Positions 44,550 to 57,454 are shown, counted from the first letter of the stretch. The stretch is DNA of 64,000 nucleotides from Patella vulgata (GCF_932274485.2 NC_065881.2:80354702-80418701), one strand, 5' to 3'. Program-made: numbers and translations. Notes: generated from the sequence alone by a model not told the origin.

Positions 44550-45375
44550 GGTGTGCACAACAAGCTTTACCTACCTCAAACAGCTGCTGAATGTTAAACA
44601 ACAAGCTTATACATCAGAAAATAAATACTATAATAGGTTGATGTTTGTACAAAGATTCAAAGAGGTTTCTTAAACGGATAATGAAATATACCCCGGAAAC
44701 GAAATTGGGACGGAAGGACGGACATCAGAAAATAAAATAAAAGGTTGATAAATGTAAAAGTGTTATATAGGTATTTTAAACAGTTTCTGAGATATGGTCT
44801 AGAATATAATTTATGTATCAAAAACTAAGTCAAATGTGTTATGGTAAAAACTCAAAAGTCATTCTACAGAGAAATTTGTTTCCATGGAAACACAAAATTG
44901 ATCCAATCCGAGAAATTTCTAATTAGCAAAAGGCATAACTACTATAATCAGTTGATGTTTGTACAAAGGTTTATATAGATATCTTGAATGGTGTATGAAA
45001 TATGCTCCGGAAACAAAATTGTACGCCAAAAACCAAGTCTAATTTGATTCCATGGAAACCCGAAAAATATAAATCCAAGAAATTCCTAAATAGCAAAAGG
45101 CACGACTACTATAATAGGTTAATGTTGGTGTGTACAAAGTTTCATGAAGATATTTTGAATAGTTTATATGTACACTAAAAACTAAGTCAAAATTTATTCC
45201 ACGGAAACACACAAATTATTAAATCTGAGAAATTCCAAATGAGGAAAAGGCACAACTATTATAATAGGTTAATATTTGTACAAAGTTGATGTGGTTGTAC
45301 AAAGTTTCAAAAAGATATCTTTAACGGTTTGTGAGATATGCTCCGGAGCCCAATTCAATATCCCTCCCTAACTTC
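44550..45375. repeat. Tandem array, unit about 170-190 bp
   Basis: ACTATAATAGGTTGATGTTT, GTACAAAG, GAAGATATTTTGAATAG, GAGATATGCTCCGGA and TCCATGGAAACAC recur four to five times with clear divergence between units. CAAAAGGCACAACTACTATA starts most units. Confidence 0.75.
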
Positions 45376-45845
45376 GTCATGAGAAGACTTTTGATTCAAT
45401 GGTAGCGGCTACAATTTGTAGTTGTAAGCATTGCGGTCAATAGGGGACGAACTCGATCGATTTTCAGTTTTCCATGACTTTCCATTCTAGAGTTATCCTT
45501 TCATTTTTTAAAGGCTCAATACCACTCTTGTTGTAACTGAATAATATGTCCCAATCTTCATTCTGGTCAACAAATTGTACTATTTTACAATATTCCAATT
45601 AATTGATGATACAAATTTCATCTTAACAAACCTAATTTAAAAAATTGGAAAAATTCAACTAAATGATTTGGAAAGCCTAACGTAAACCTTTTCAAATGTG
45701 ACTTGGATTTAAAAATATTTTCGAACCCTCTGGACAAGTAAAATAGGATGTAATGGATAATTTACACAACAGGTAGTACACTTAAACATCTAATACTTAG
45801 AATAAGGCTATTATTTATTTTCTGGAGCTGTCAAGCCAGCAAGAG

Positions 45846-46330
45846 TGTTATTGTCCCTTTAACAGACTAGCTTGTGACGCGATGGATGTTAACTTTCAAC
45901 AGATTCTTTTAAACTGTTGTGTAAAGCATTGTGGTCATGGCAGTCAGTTGGGAATAGGATTGAGTCTAGGACAGAGCACCATAAGTTTGTACCAAGGCTA
46001 ACTCAACGCAAGCTAACTAAGAAGTCGTTAACTAAGGAGTCGTGTACATTATATGTTTAGATGAATAATAAAATTATGATATGAAGTTTAACCAGTGTTT
46101 TCACCAATAATTTGATGCAAAGAACCAATACTGTAACATATTAATTGGCGCCGTCTGACAAGAGCAACGTAGAAGTCATTATTATATTAAGGTAGGTCTT
46201 TTTTTATAAATCGTAACCATGGCCACGCTTAATCCTAACATTATTGCTATGCTTAAATAATTAACGGGGGAATTCAACAGTAACTCGGTCATTTCCTAAG
46301 TTAGTTACTAATAGGACCAAAAGTATTAAG
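45846..46330 (+). mobile_element. LTR plus start of a retroelement (gag leader), fossil fragment
   Basis: A stretch beginning TGTTATTGTCCC and ending ACTGTAACA (46138) looks like a short LTR of about 290 bp. It is followed within a few bases by TTGGCGCCGTCTGAC, a plausible tRNA primer-binding site, and then by a short piece beginning MATLNPNIIAML that resembles a gag start. Nothing recognisable follows, and no second LTR was found. Broken remnant; age cannot be set. Confidence 0.45.
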
Positions 46331-46557
46331 AAATACTTTAGGTCGGAAATGTTATATAAACTATTAATTAGATATTAATTAACTTATCCAAACCACAATC
46401 AACTCTCGATGTCATCTTATGTGTCGGGATTTTACTGGATTTGAATCCGATCTGCGGCAGTCGAGCTACACATAATGTGGGGATTTAGGTTCAAACTGCG
46501 ATCTGCTATTGTCTTTTAACTTCCTACTGCCAACTTTTGACTTTTGGCACCGAGGGG

Positions 46558-46640
46558 GGGGGGGGGGCCGAATGGTTAGCACGCGCGCGCTGTATCATAC
46601 GGTCTGTCATTGAGTCAACTGGCGGGGTTTCAAATTTTGT
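46558..46640 (+). mobile_element. SINE-2 head fragment after a G run
   Basis: A run of about 14 G leads into CCGAATGGTTAGCACGCGCG, CGCTGTATCATACGGTCTGT and CATTGAGTCAACTGGCGGGG, the tRNA-like head of SINE-2. The rest is missing. Confidence 0.7.
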
Positions 46641-47334
46641 CCATCAAAGCAGAATTCGGGCGATTTAAAGTTTTAAAAGCTTGATATTTGTGCAAATTAA
46701 ATGCGTAAGTTTACGGGTTTCCATTATCAAAGGAGCCTTTTAGATTTAAAAAAAACCACTTTTACTTTTATTTTGTTCTTACTCGTCATCGCATTTTGAA
46801 CCCGAAAGCCCGCCATTAATAAATATATACAGCAAAGTTGTATTGCAAGATCCACAACAAACTACATATTTAAAGAACATTACAAATATTCTTTTAGTAT
46901 TTCAAGTGGATTAATAGTCTGTTACAAAAGTTATTCAGGCGTATTTTTTTTTTAGCTTTTATGTGTTTATGATACCCGTACTCACATCAACAACCAGGCA
47001 TATTTTAAACACAATCATGCATATTATTCCAGAGGCGTGCTGGAACCTCCACAGGAGGGTAGGCAAACTGAATTTAGAGCACTTTAGGGGTTAGCGCCGG
47101 GAAATGTTTGATTCTGTAGCACATGCTAGAATCATTTCATGTATATTCGAGTAGACATTTTCAGAAATGAGGGTAATTTTTCAGAAATGAGAGTAATTTT
47201 TCAGAAATGAGAGCAATTTTTCGAAAATTAGTGCACTTTTTCAGATGAGAGGGCATATAACCTCCCATCGGATTCAAGCGTTATCAACAATTTCCTGTTT
47301 CTTTTGTTTTTGCATACTTCTACCTTTTTTCAGG

Positions 47335-47394
47335 GTGATCACTTTATAACGCACCGCATATTCTTTTGTTTGGGACTCTAAGAATAAGAGGACA
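47335..47394 (+). promoter_or_regulatory. Proximal promoter of gene D
   Basis: GTGATCACTTTATAACGCAC, CGCATATTCTTTTGTTTGGG and ACTCTAAGAATAAGAGGACA lead to the ATG. The TATA-type box is at 47343-47350. Confidence 0.6.
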
Positions 47395-50300
47395 ATGGCG
47401 AAGTTTTTGATGGGAATTGTCGGTCTTCTTTTATTCAAAGGTATAAGTATAATCTATTATACTTCAACTTAATAGCCACGATGGAACATTAATTAAAAAT
47501 TAGAAATGAAATGAAATGAAATGGGGTTTAACGTCCTACTGTTCTGCTTCTATGCTGGGCTAATGAAGACGAGCATACGTCATACAGTGTGCTATGAGGG
47601 TAATTTTGCCCGGGCAGCGGCACTATCGCCTACTCTTATATCGAATTCCAACTGCCAAGGGATCTTTTACGTGCATTCCAATGTACACACGGGACCTCGG
47701 TTTTTCGTCTCATCCGAAGGACTAGACAGCTGTCCTTGTCAGGCCCTCCGTCCTGCATCACTGACAAGGGGGAACCACGCCGGAAAATCTGGATGAACTT
47801 TCTCGGCCAATGCAGGGATCGAACATCCGACCTCCAGGCTAGCGAGCTAATTAAAACAATCCATTTTATCTGATTGAATATGCGGAATTCATACGGTTGG
47901 CAAAACTGCCATATTTTAATAAAGATAAACCATTTTAGATAACAGTACAACAAAACGAGGACAGGATATACGCATTTGGAATTTGATTATATGGTTTGAA
48001 TTTCATGTGATATATGTATGTGATCGCTGATTGGTGCTGCGGCCGCGGCCGCTGATGGTGCTGCGGCTTCAATGCAGACGACGAACAATGAAATGTTCAA
48101 TGGCGACCAATTTCCAAATATCTAAGTAGTTTGATTTCACGAACATTTTGTCGGAACATTTTCGTTCGTGTTTTTTTTAAACCCGCAAATGGTGAACAAA
48201 TTGATTGGAACAATGTTTCATGTATGTTCGGCTAAAATGTTCCATCGTCTGCGTTAAGCTTTATGAAATGAAATGAAACGAAATAGGGTTAAACGTCCTA
48301 CTTCTCTGCGCCGACTGGGCTCATGTAGACGGGCAAACGCCTTGAGAGTATTGCAACTGTCAAGGGTTCTTTCACGTGCACGCCAATGTGTACACATGAC
48401 GACTATACGCTGTCACTTCTCAGACCCTCCATCCAGCACCACTGATGAACGTTCTCGGCCAATTGAAGACTAAGCCACCGCAGATCCCGACTGAACAATG
48501 TACTACATCACTAAGAGCAGACCTTTCTCTGAACCAAATCACCCAAAGAGCTCCCCTACCACTATGGGAACGGCGTTTTAACACAAAACCGATGTTTTGG
48601 AAACTGTTGAAAAGAAGCAAGGCTACTCAGTCTGTGGATTACTACAATACCAGAATAATATCAAATATACCTTCGTTGTATGAGTAATATGTTTCATTTT
48701 TCAGTTTGTGTTGGTTTACGAGCGTTTACTCCTGACAACTTTGACTACGCTTTTCCACTGGCAAGAAAGGGACTCACCATAACAAATATCACGGAATTAA
48801 GATTTAAACTAAAAGCCTGTAACGATGGTCATATATTCATCCAGGAAGACGACGTGGTGGGTTTATATCGTGATGGGAACTGGGCGATTGGAATCGGAAC
48901 AAACAAAAACTCAAGAAGTGAGTTTATACGAGCACCTCTTCATGGTGGTGCTAGATATTACTTCGATCACGCAGTTCCCTTGGACTGTAACGAGTTTCGG
49001 CCATTTTGGATCCGTTGGAAAGGAGGATTGTTGGAGCTGGGAAACGGGGGTGAATTTGGTATCGACAGGATATCTTTTCATACAATCACTCCCGTGGACT
49101 TCAACTATGTTTTCTTATTAACTGGATGGGAAAGTGATGGCTGCTGGGATATAGGTAAGATATATATATCTATCAAATAGTGTATCATGGATCCGAAAGG
49201 TCAATCTAATTCAAAGCTAAAATAGTGAAATAGTACGCGAACTTTCCTGTACGACAAGAATATCAGTAAAGGTGAAATATATCGTCAGGTAATTGATAGG
49301 CAACATTTGCATTTCCGTTATTCTAGAACACAACTTGGCATACTAATAGGATATTTACGTGTTATGCTAGGTTCCCGCTATCGTGCGATGCGTTGCGATA
49401 GGATTGTCCCTATTGCGTCCATGATCTGGTACGTGCAGATAAGTTCGGATCCGTTTCGATACGATTAGCACGATTGCTACGAATGACCCCAATATCCGAT
49501 AAGACATGATAGGATTACCACGATTAAAACCCCTATTTCAATCGCAGCACGAATCGTGATAGTGGGAACCTAGCATTATACCTGGCTTTCACGTGGGTTA
49601 GAATGCCACGAATCGCCCGAATAGTGCCGAATCCAAATTAATCAAAATTCGTGGCGATTCGGCAAAATCGGGAATAGCTACGAAGCAGTTACCAAAAGTG
49701 TGGGCAGGAGTTACGATAATTCGTGGGTAATCGGGTGAAAAATATGTCGAATGTCTAGATAGGGTTACGATAAAGGTACGAAAACATTTCGTAACCTTTG
49801 CTTATTGTCCGTAATAGCTTCCTATTCGATTCTGTGAAATTCGTGGTTCCCTAAAATTCGTAGAACGTCGCCGAAACCACCCGGAACAGAAACGAATATC
49901 CCGAATCCGCCACGAATCAACTACGAATACCCCGAACCCCCTACGAATTGTTGTGGAATAAATAACGAATCCTCCGCGAATTCAAAATCTCATGCGTCCA
50001 ACGTAGTGTATTCGTAACTGAATTCGGCATATTCGTAACTAAATCGCTGCAATTCGTAGATGATTCTTTCATTTCGCACCTTTATGGTAACCCTATCTTA
50101 ACATTCGGGATATTTGTCTCTCAATTGCCCACTCAATCGTAAACTTTTCGTAAGTGCTTCGTAGCTACGGTCAATTCTCCACGATTTTTGCTGTCGAATC
50201 GCCACGAATTTCGATTAGGCACTATTGAGGCGATTCGTGGCATTCATAGCCCAGGCGTGAAAGCGGGGCATTTATATAGCCCGCCAAAATCTTAGTCAAT

Positions 50301-51321
50301 TTGGGATAGTTCGAATTGGTTTCACGACTTTTAGGGAACCACACATGACCACAAATGTCAAGGAATCTAATCGGAAAATGTTACGGACGATACGAAAGGG
50401 TTACGGTGGGTTTACGATACATTCGTAGCTCACGTGAGAGCTAGGCATTAGGGGTCTATAGCAGTGAGAGGACACAGAGAAAACAAGCCACCCAATCCCT
50501 TGCAATGACAGTCCTGATCCAACGCACTCACTTTAACCATTCGACCATGAAGAATCAGCAAGCTTCTATATCTTTGAGATTAGTACATGTATAGTCATTC
50601 TAAAATAAGCTAATTACTTGGGTCGTGAACTGAAGGTATACATATTTTCTGATGACGACCATATAATTTGAATGCAACTTTTAGCTTGGGTGTTACGTCC
50701 CCGAATGACACAATTAGAAAAATATTCATCTATTCGATCATGTGCCGATCATGTGGGCACAGATATCCGATAATCGGTCGGAATATTTAATAGAAGCTAA
50801 TGATCAGATCTAATCTTTTATGTGCGCTCTTCGCCAGGACGGAAATATCGTAGACATATTCTTCATAATATATTCCAACGCCTTGTAAATTTGTCTGGTT
50901 TTTTCTAAATGTTATTTTTGTAATTAAATAAACTGCTATTGCAAATTTTAAAAGACATTCCTCATCAATTCTACTGTTTTGTTAATTTTATTGAATCCAA
51001 TATGTTAAGATTTGTTATTGGATGCTGTTAATGGTATTTAGTATTTATCATTATATTCTAGATAGTGCTTCTACTGTATTGACTTCCGGCTGGAAGAAGG
51101 TACCCGGAAACAAAAAACTTCAAGGGTTAAAAGTGAAGAGTTATCATGCCTTGGGTCCATTAGGGTGTGGTAAAATATGTGCGACGCCTACTAAAGATTT
51201 ACCATGTGGATGCGTGGAATATAGTTATAATAAGTTAACTAAGCAATGTTTAGTTGTTGATGAGAGTGAAGATAGCACCATTGGTACAGCTACTGGTTGG
51301 AGAACATGGCAACTGATATAA
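47395..51321 (+). CDS. Gene D: secreted FAMeT-PAN protein, three exons (47395-47440, 48705-49154, 51062-51321)
   Basis: Same structure as gene C: 251 residues, phase-1 introns, signal peptide MAKFLMGIVGLLLFKG, FAMeT domain with LKACNDGHIFIQ and CNEFRPFWIRW, and a PAN/apple-like end with PCGCVEY and KQCLVVDES. Against gene C I count seven residue changes: S/G in the signal peptide; I/F, Q/E, I/Y and S/R in FAMeT; N/D and R/G in PAN. Only one silent change was seen. GCV at the PAN site agrees with gene A, so gene C may be the derived one there. All splice signals are intact. Expected location is extracellular; the ligand is unknown. Confidence 0.88.
47505..47850 (-). mobile_element. SINE-1 copy (mirror of 37636-37985)
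   Basis: AATGAAATGGGGTTTAACGT at the left end, box-B-like GGGATCGAACATCCGACC and AGGCTAGCGAGCT at the right. Intron 1 of gene D. Confidence 0.85.
48262..48485 (-). mobile_element. SINE-1 copy, short form (mirror of 37010-37232)
   Basis: AATGAAATGAAACGAAATAG at the left; GGCCAATTGAAGACTAAGCC at the head end. Intron 1 of gene D. Confidence 0.75.
49362..49578. mobile_element. Short MITE (mirror of 35926-36129)
   Basis: Ends ATGCTAGGTTCCCGC and GTGGGAACCTAGCAT pair. Intron 2 of gene D. Confidence 0.75.
49585..50450. mobile_element. ATTCGT-rich foldback element (mirror of 35056-35918)
   Basis: Ends CCTGGCTTTCACGTGGGTTA and TAGCTCACGTGAGAGCTAGG. Intron 2 of gene D. Differences from its mirror copy are a few single bases, plus GTTTCACGACTTTTAGGG near 50320 against a shorter form in the left arm. 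Confidence 0.7.
50450..50555 (-). mobile_element. SINE-2-like head fragment (mirror of 34960-35056)
   Basis: GCAGTGAGAGGACACAGAGA and ACTTTAACCATTCGACCATG repeat the partner fragment in reverse. Confidence 0.5.
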
Positions 51322-51580
51322 AAAGAACCTGTTAGCGGCTTTGACCCTATGACATCAAACATTGATTAATCAATCAGCATTGACGTTTCTAGTGGTTTAC
51401 CCACAGTTCTGTGTCTGGCACGCGAAGAAGTCTCCGTAACAGACCGTTTCATTGGTTTATCCCTCACGTCAACCAAAACGCTGATAATATAACAATTCTT
51501 CCAGATCCTAGTGTAGTAAAGACAAGTAAAGCGAAATTTTGAACTATAAAAAACGAAACGAAATAGGATCTGTGTTTTAA

Positions 51581-52770
51581 TCAGATTGCATTTGTGAATA
51601 GACTTTCATGGTTGTTGTTTGAAGTACGAATATTGATAAAATATTTGATTTTACTAGTCACGTATTGTGATAACAAATGATATATCAAGTTCTTGTACTT
51701 ACCGGAGGTCATTATATCACGTCTGGCGCTACAAGCGTGTGTGCGTTAATATTAGACCGGAGGCTCAGTGCGCCGGGTGTCCATCAAATCTTCACAAAAA
51801 CAGACCCTACTTTTCTATAGGAAAATTTTGCGTAGAATACGATGCCGGGTGGTAATCAGTCCGCCGTTGGGGCGTTGTCGAGATATTTGGTGTCAGTGGT
51901 CAAATGAGGTCATTTGCACTGAAAGTTAATGCGCAGCCATTCTTTTATCATGAAAATATGCTGAAAATGATCGAAAGTAATCACTCTTTCAATAAAAATG
52001 TAAACTTTCTAGATTCACCTTTAGTCTTAGTGACCCCCAGAGGTCAAATGGTGAAATTTTCCGTTTTTGCACTAGGACTATTGAAAGCAATTTAATAAAA
52101 TGTCAGCCTAAAATATAAAAACTAAAGCGAAACCTGTTCTAATTTATAGTAGGAACATTTAAAACTTATCTTTAGGTGGTCTTTACACCTTACATTTACT
52201 TTGGAACGTCGAAAAAGATCTTGCATAACAGAACCAACACGCTTCGAAACCTGTTTCAAAATTACGTAAAAACTGTCAAATCGAAATCTACCCGATTTAT
52301 TTTAACATTATACATAATGAAACTAGTTGTCCGAAAAACAATTGAATAGTTTCATGGTTGGACTCCGGCCTGCAGGCCGCGTAGATTTCTGGGAATCCCA
52401 ATCTGGGAAAACCGACGTTAATCTGTGACCGGAAAACATGTATCTGACGACGAGATTAAAAGTTCGCAAATTTTTTAGGAGTTTTCATGAATTTCGCTAT
52501 AACAATGGAAATTGGATATACATGACATGTAATATACCAAAGTTTACAAAATATAATTCTGCATTATAGTTAATAAATTAAAATGAATACTATAACATGA
52601 TAATCATTAGGAATGATTATATATGTATACGATTACTTATCGTTGCATTTGCAAACAGAAATAATCCGTAAATTCCTGGTCATTCCACCGTTTATCCCGT
52701 AAAATAACAGAATTAAGTCCATAATAGAAGGGAATAAAATATTTTATCCCTAATTTCACGGAATTTTCCT
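51581..52770. mobile_element. 1.2-kb insertion present only in the right arm
   Basis: The left arm reads straight across this place (about 33912-33925). Here the matching sequence is split as CTGTGTTTTAAT | insertion | CTGTTTAATACTG, so TTTAAT or one or two bases more is doubled. No open frame longer than 63 residues is convincing and no inverted ends are obvious apart from CAG and CTG. It is younger than the palindrome. Family unknown. Confidence 0.6.
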
Positions 52771-53095
52771 GTTTAATACTGAATATTCCGTAGCAATAAA
52801 TAAAACACGTAATTTGAAGAAATAGTTCATACTTTTAACACAATTTCACCCAAAAAAAGCCATCGATTAACAGAAAAAAAGTTTTAAACTTCGGAATTCG
52901 GCCACATAAACAATGGATATTTTTTACAGTGTACGCTCGTCTGTCTCGACTTAAAAGTGCGTTGTATGTTGACAAGTAACGGCTTTAATTCATATACTGA
53001 GTTGATTCTAAAACGATTTTTATTATTATTATTATTATTATGATTTTTTTACCCAAATCACTCAATCAGATGTTATTTTCCGTCCCATATTGAAC

Positions 53096-53160
53096 CATAT
53101 TGTTAGTCCCGAAATGACCTAGTTTGTGTTGAGTGGACTTTAAACCTCATTCCTCCCTCT
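53096..53160 (+). mobile_element. SINE-2 3'-end fragment (mirror)
   Basis: TTAGTCCCGAAATGACCTAG, TTTGTGTTGAGTGGACTTTA and AACCTC match the SINE-2 tail. Confidence 0.65.
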
Positions 53161-53679
53161 CTATACTCCTAATTGTCTTCTCTGCTTAAACCTGTCAATA
53201 CAGGTAATAGTAAATATAATAGTTACCTCGATAGATACAGATATATAGGTAAATATGTATTATTATAATAGTTACCTCTACAGGTATATATATATATTAT
53301 TTTAGTTACCTCGACAGATACAGGTTAATATATTATATTTCTTTCTCTGTTCATCAGTAGTAAGTAGGTAAAGAGATGAGACTATAAAAAAAAATTGAAC
53401 AGATTGAATGTTGAAACAAGAGACAAATCAAAGATACTGAGACTGTGAAATAATACAGACTTTAGCAATGGTTTATATCAACATGGGTGTCTAGAAATTA
53501 TTTAAACATTTATCTCTGTCCCTATGAATCGGAATCCTTAGACCATGTCTCCCCAAAAAATCTAAATCCTTAGACCATGTCTCTCCAAAAAAATCTAGAG
53601 TACACGCCCCATAGGAACCGAGATATGGCCTTACACGTTTATTAGGTAAATATTTTGACAGAGTTTGATAATCACCATT

Positions 53680-53975
53680 TTCAGCGTAGGCCAGGCACAG
53701 ATAAGGTGCTCCTGTGTTCGATCCCGGTATTGGCGGATAAGGTTAATCGGAATTTTCCGGCCTGTTTCCCCTGGAACTGATGTCTGTCACTGACAGTGTC
53801 TTGTCTTTCGGATGGATACGAAACACCGAGGTCCAATCTACACGTTGACGTGTACGCAAAAGAACCTTTGCTGTCCGGGCAAATTTTCCTCATATGATGC
53901 ATGTCCGTCTCCATTAACCCGGTCGGTGCAAACCAGTAGGACGCAAAACAATATTTCATTCAATACACTTAATTT
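53680..53975 (+). mobile_element. SINE-1 copy, diverged subfamily (mirror of 32725-33010)
   Basis: GTGTTCGATCCCGGTATTGG (box B) to CAGTAGGACGCAAAACAATA with TTTCATTC. Confidence 0.75.
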
Positions 53976-54214
53976 TTGAGGTTTATTTTTTAAATAATTG
54001 CATCCTGGATCACTGACTACACTTGAATATGTCCCCTCATAATATAACATGCTTTATTGATGAAAATACATTGATTATTTTCTATTCACATATTACAGTT
54101 TCACAAAGCTGGAACATTTTTTATCAATCTGGAACAACTTGATGTTTCAAGACAAAGAACAGGCTGCATATTTAAACAACCCTCACAACCCCTGGGGATA
54201 TCGCAGGAAATATT

Positions 54215-54680
54215 TCAAAATCTTATGTTATTATATAATAGTGGCGTATGTAGCTTCCCAGACAGCACACAATATTTGGCACAGACATGGCCCATTTCTG
54301 GAAAGATCTGGCAAAATGATTGGGCCGGATATGACATACCACAACAACCCTCACAAGCACAGCTATTGCTTTATTATTTCCCGTGCTTGCTTGTTGGGGG
54401 TTGACATATTCTTCCATGGTGGGGATATCGCAGGAAATATCTCCAAATTTTATGTGTTATTATATAATAGTGGCGTATGTAGCTTGGGTGTTGGCATCTT
54501 CAATACAAGGGTTGATCTAACCTTATCAAGGTCCAGATGTTGTAAAACTCACAGTCGTTACTTCAGGAACATGGGGGGTAGGGTGGTCTAGTGTTATTAT
54601 ATAATAGTGGCGTATGTAGCTGGGTCGGGCGTAGTCGAATGTTATCATATAATAGTGGAGTATGTAGCTGGGTGATTGGG
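54215..54680. repeat. TATTATATAATA minisatellite block (mirror of 32010-32470)
   Basis: GTTATTATATAATAGTGGCG and TATGTAGCT recur four times. The long plus-strand frame across it is a by-product. Confidence 0.7.
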
Positions 54681-54689
54681 GGTGGGGGG

Positions 54690-54918
54690 GGGGTCTAATG
54701 CTTGCGTTTTAGATCAAATAGTATGCCAGTCATTGAGTCAAGTGCCGTGGTGTTGAACACAAACATCTACCTGACACAACAAAAGGGTCACCTGTCTAAT
54801 TTCGATGGCTACCCCTCGCTACTCTTGATTCCCCCCATTGCTAACGAACCCTATGTATCGACCTATATATTAGTCAGGAAATGACCTACATGTATTTGTT
54901 TGAGTGGACGTTAAAGGA
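54690..54918 (+). mobile_element. SINE-2 copy, diverged (mirror of 31760-31985)
   Basis: AGTATGCCAGTCATTGAGTC to GAGTGGACGTTAAAGGAG follows the SINE-2 order. Confidence 0.65.
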
Positions 54919-55529
54919 GATAAGTCTCTAACTCAATATTTTCCATAATATTCGAAATCAAAAACACGAAATAAAATTCAATACTGTTCAATTTCAATCA
55001 CTATTGATGTTGTTATCTTGCCGCGAAACTATATGATCCTAATATCCAATATTTAAGACACAATTAACATTTTATAATCAGTACACGAGTTGTGTACCCT
55101 ATGGTTTCGGGTGCCATTTTGTAATAAACAAATGTAGTGCCATGGGTAGTCTGTCAGGCGTGGAGAACGGACGCGGGAAAACCGTTCGCCACATCCGGCG
55201 TGTAACTCATGCATCGTTTCTTACTACATGTACATATTTTGGAACAGTCCATGATCGTCTAGTATTGTCTCTGGCCGCATTTGTAATTCTTTAACTGTTT
55301 AGGGCGTATGTCTAAATGCCACTCTGATATCCCACATTAATGACACTTTCACGTTGTGATTGGATATACTGCATCTTGAATGACATCAATAAGAGGAACA
55401 ACAAATACCATATCTCGGTTCAATATTTTATATTAAACACTGCTACATATAGGTTATATAGTTACAAGCATTAAATAATAAAGTCACTCTCAAACCCCAT
55501 ATCTATCAGCGAGTCTTCAAGAACTACAT

Positions 55530-55806
55530 GGGGGGTTGGATGGCTGAATGGTTAGCGTGCGCGCGCTGTATCATAAAGTCTGTCATTGAGTCGTTGTTTC
55601 GAATCCCCGGCTGTACGTGGCAAGGAGTTGGGTCGCCTGTCCAACCTCGTGGGTTTTCTCCGGGTCCTCCGGTTTCCTCCCACTGCTAAAGACCCCTACG
55701 CGCAAGCGAATTATGTAAATAAAATTAAACCATATGTTAGTCCCGAAATGACCTGGTTTGTGTCGAGTGGACGTTAAAACCCATTTCTCTATCTCTCTCT
55801 CTCAAG
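55530..55806 (+). mobile_element. SINE-2 copy, full length (mirror of 30885-31150)
   Basis: Head GGTTGGATGGCTGAATGGTT (box A), TTGTTTCGAATCCCCGGC (box B), middle with CTCCGGTTTCCTCCCACTGC, tail GTGGACGTTAAAACCCATTT and (CT)n. This is the best reference copy of SINE-2 in the window. Confidence 0.88.
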
Positions 55807-55809
55807 AAC

Positions 55810-56260
55810 TACATGGCTGCTACCGTAGCGCCCAAATCATCCTTGTATGTGCCGAGGTTTCCGCTACTTATTCTTCAATTGGCCAAATATTACGTAATTT
55901 TAATCATGTGGTTGGTCATGCCTCATGCCTTGCATACCAATAGGGACTCATTGCCAATTTGGTCAACAGACACTTTCCATTCTTGACCATTAAGATGGCG
56001 TATGATAAATCTGTTTATTCACCTATGGTCCAATTCATGTATCATATCAGCACAGACTTCCCTTCTGTTATCCTCACAATATTTCATAACCAATTTAATT
56101 TGCGTTTTAAATAAACTCATACCATAGCTAATGTTTTGACAAAGGAGAATAATTTGTAAAGATAACAATATTGGGTGCAGCCATAATAATTCTCCATTCC
56201 ATGTCGATGAATTTGAAAACAATATCGCAACGACAATATTGTTACACAAATAAAAACATA
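55810..56260. mobile_element. Old solo-LTR-like fragment (mirror of 30470-30880)
   Basis: Same blocks in reverse, including ACTCATACCATAGCTAATGT and TTGCCAATTTGGTCAACA. Fossil. Confidence 0.5.
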
Positions 56261-57109
56261 TCCTACAACCCAATGTGGAAGTAATTGGTTACGGCTGATT
56301 CACAAACGACTACAATGCACTAAGCAGGCGTAAATGACTTCCGTTCAATTTGAACTGTTCACGTATTTCACCGAATTGATTAGAAATTATAATTTTTTTT
56401 TTTCAAAAATTCAATATAAATCACGTAACATACATTCATATTACATTGATATGTGCTTTTACCTTTTAGAACCATTTTTGTCTATTTCAAGCTTTCAAAA
56501 AATAGAGCAATACACCCTTTAAATGTCACCCACCCCATCTCTCTCTCTCTCGCGTATAGCATTTGAAATACCTTAGAACTACTTTGTCTTCGGAGCTAGA
56601 TCAAATTGCGATCTAGAGGTGAAAACCTGTAACTTTATCATTTGCAAACATCAAGCTTATCAAATCGTCGGAATTCTACGTTCATGGACAGAATTATTAA
56701 GTCATGGGATTTTCCGTTTTCTTTTCATTTTCTCCTTTTTACCCAGGTCACATTTGAACCCGAAACCCATTAAAGTTAAATATCTCCATCAAAATAGCCT
56801 TTCAGAAAGGATTTTCCCCTTTTCCTTTGATTTTATACTTTAGATCAGATTCTGAACCTGTTAACCCATCATAAACAAATATCAGCAGCAAATGTGCATT
56901 TCAAGATGTACAACAAACAGCATATTAAATGAACCTTTACAAACATTGTTTTACCATTCCCAGTGGATTCTTATCCTATTACAGAAATTATTCTGACGTT
57001 TATTTAGCTTATATGGGTTTATTATATTCGTACGCACATCAACAACCCTACATATTTTAAATGCAACCATGCATGCTATACGAAGACTTGTTTCTCTAGC
57101 GTACGACTA

Positions 57110-57454
57110 CGAAAGCCCAGAAGGCTCATTCCAAATACCAAATGCGACATTCCAAATTCATGTCTTACCAATAAAATAGCAAATTGGCAGCCCCCCTCAA
57201 TAAAACAAATTAGAATTGAAATAAATTGTAATTTTACACAACTAATTAGTGCTAAGTTACCTATCTGATGCCTGGGCCGGATAAACACCCATTCCAAATT
57301 ACTAGATTCCAAAATCCAAATTCGACATAATCACGTGGAATTACAATTGTTATTATACTCTATCTGATTAGTCAAAAGCAAAACATGATCCGATTGGTCG
57401 GATCAGATTTGGAATTTCGCATTTGGAATTTGGAATGAGCCTTCTGGGCTTTCG
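57110..57454. mobile_element. MITE CGAAAGCCC...GGGCTTTCG (mirror of 29218-29627)
   Basis: About 65 bp shorter than its partner in the middle. Confidence 0.75.

Larger units (their letters stand above)
38614..46900. other. Spacer between the palindrome arms
   Basis: The spacer holds an inner inverted repeat with a MITE (38630-41220), a Tc1 end and doubled exon 1 (41373-42360), a SINE-2, a dispersed repeat (42625-43690), a tandem array (44550-45370) and an LTR-like fossil (45846-46330). No complete gene was found in it. Confidence 0.6.

Noticed and set aside
47636-47953. 105-residue minus-strand frame, repeated at 37534-37851
   Set aside because: It is a read-through of SINE-1 sequence, mirrored by the palindrome; no start context or domain.
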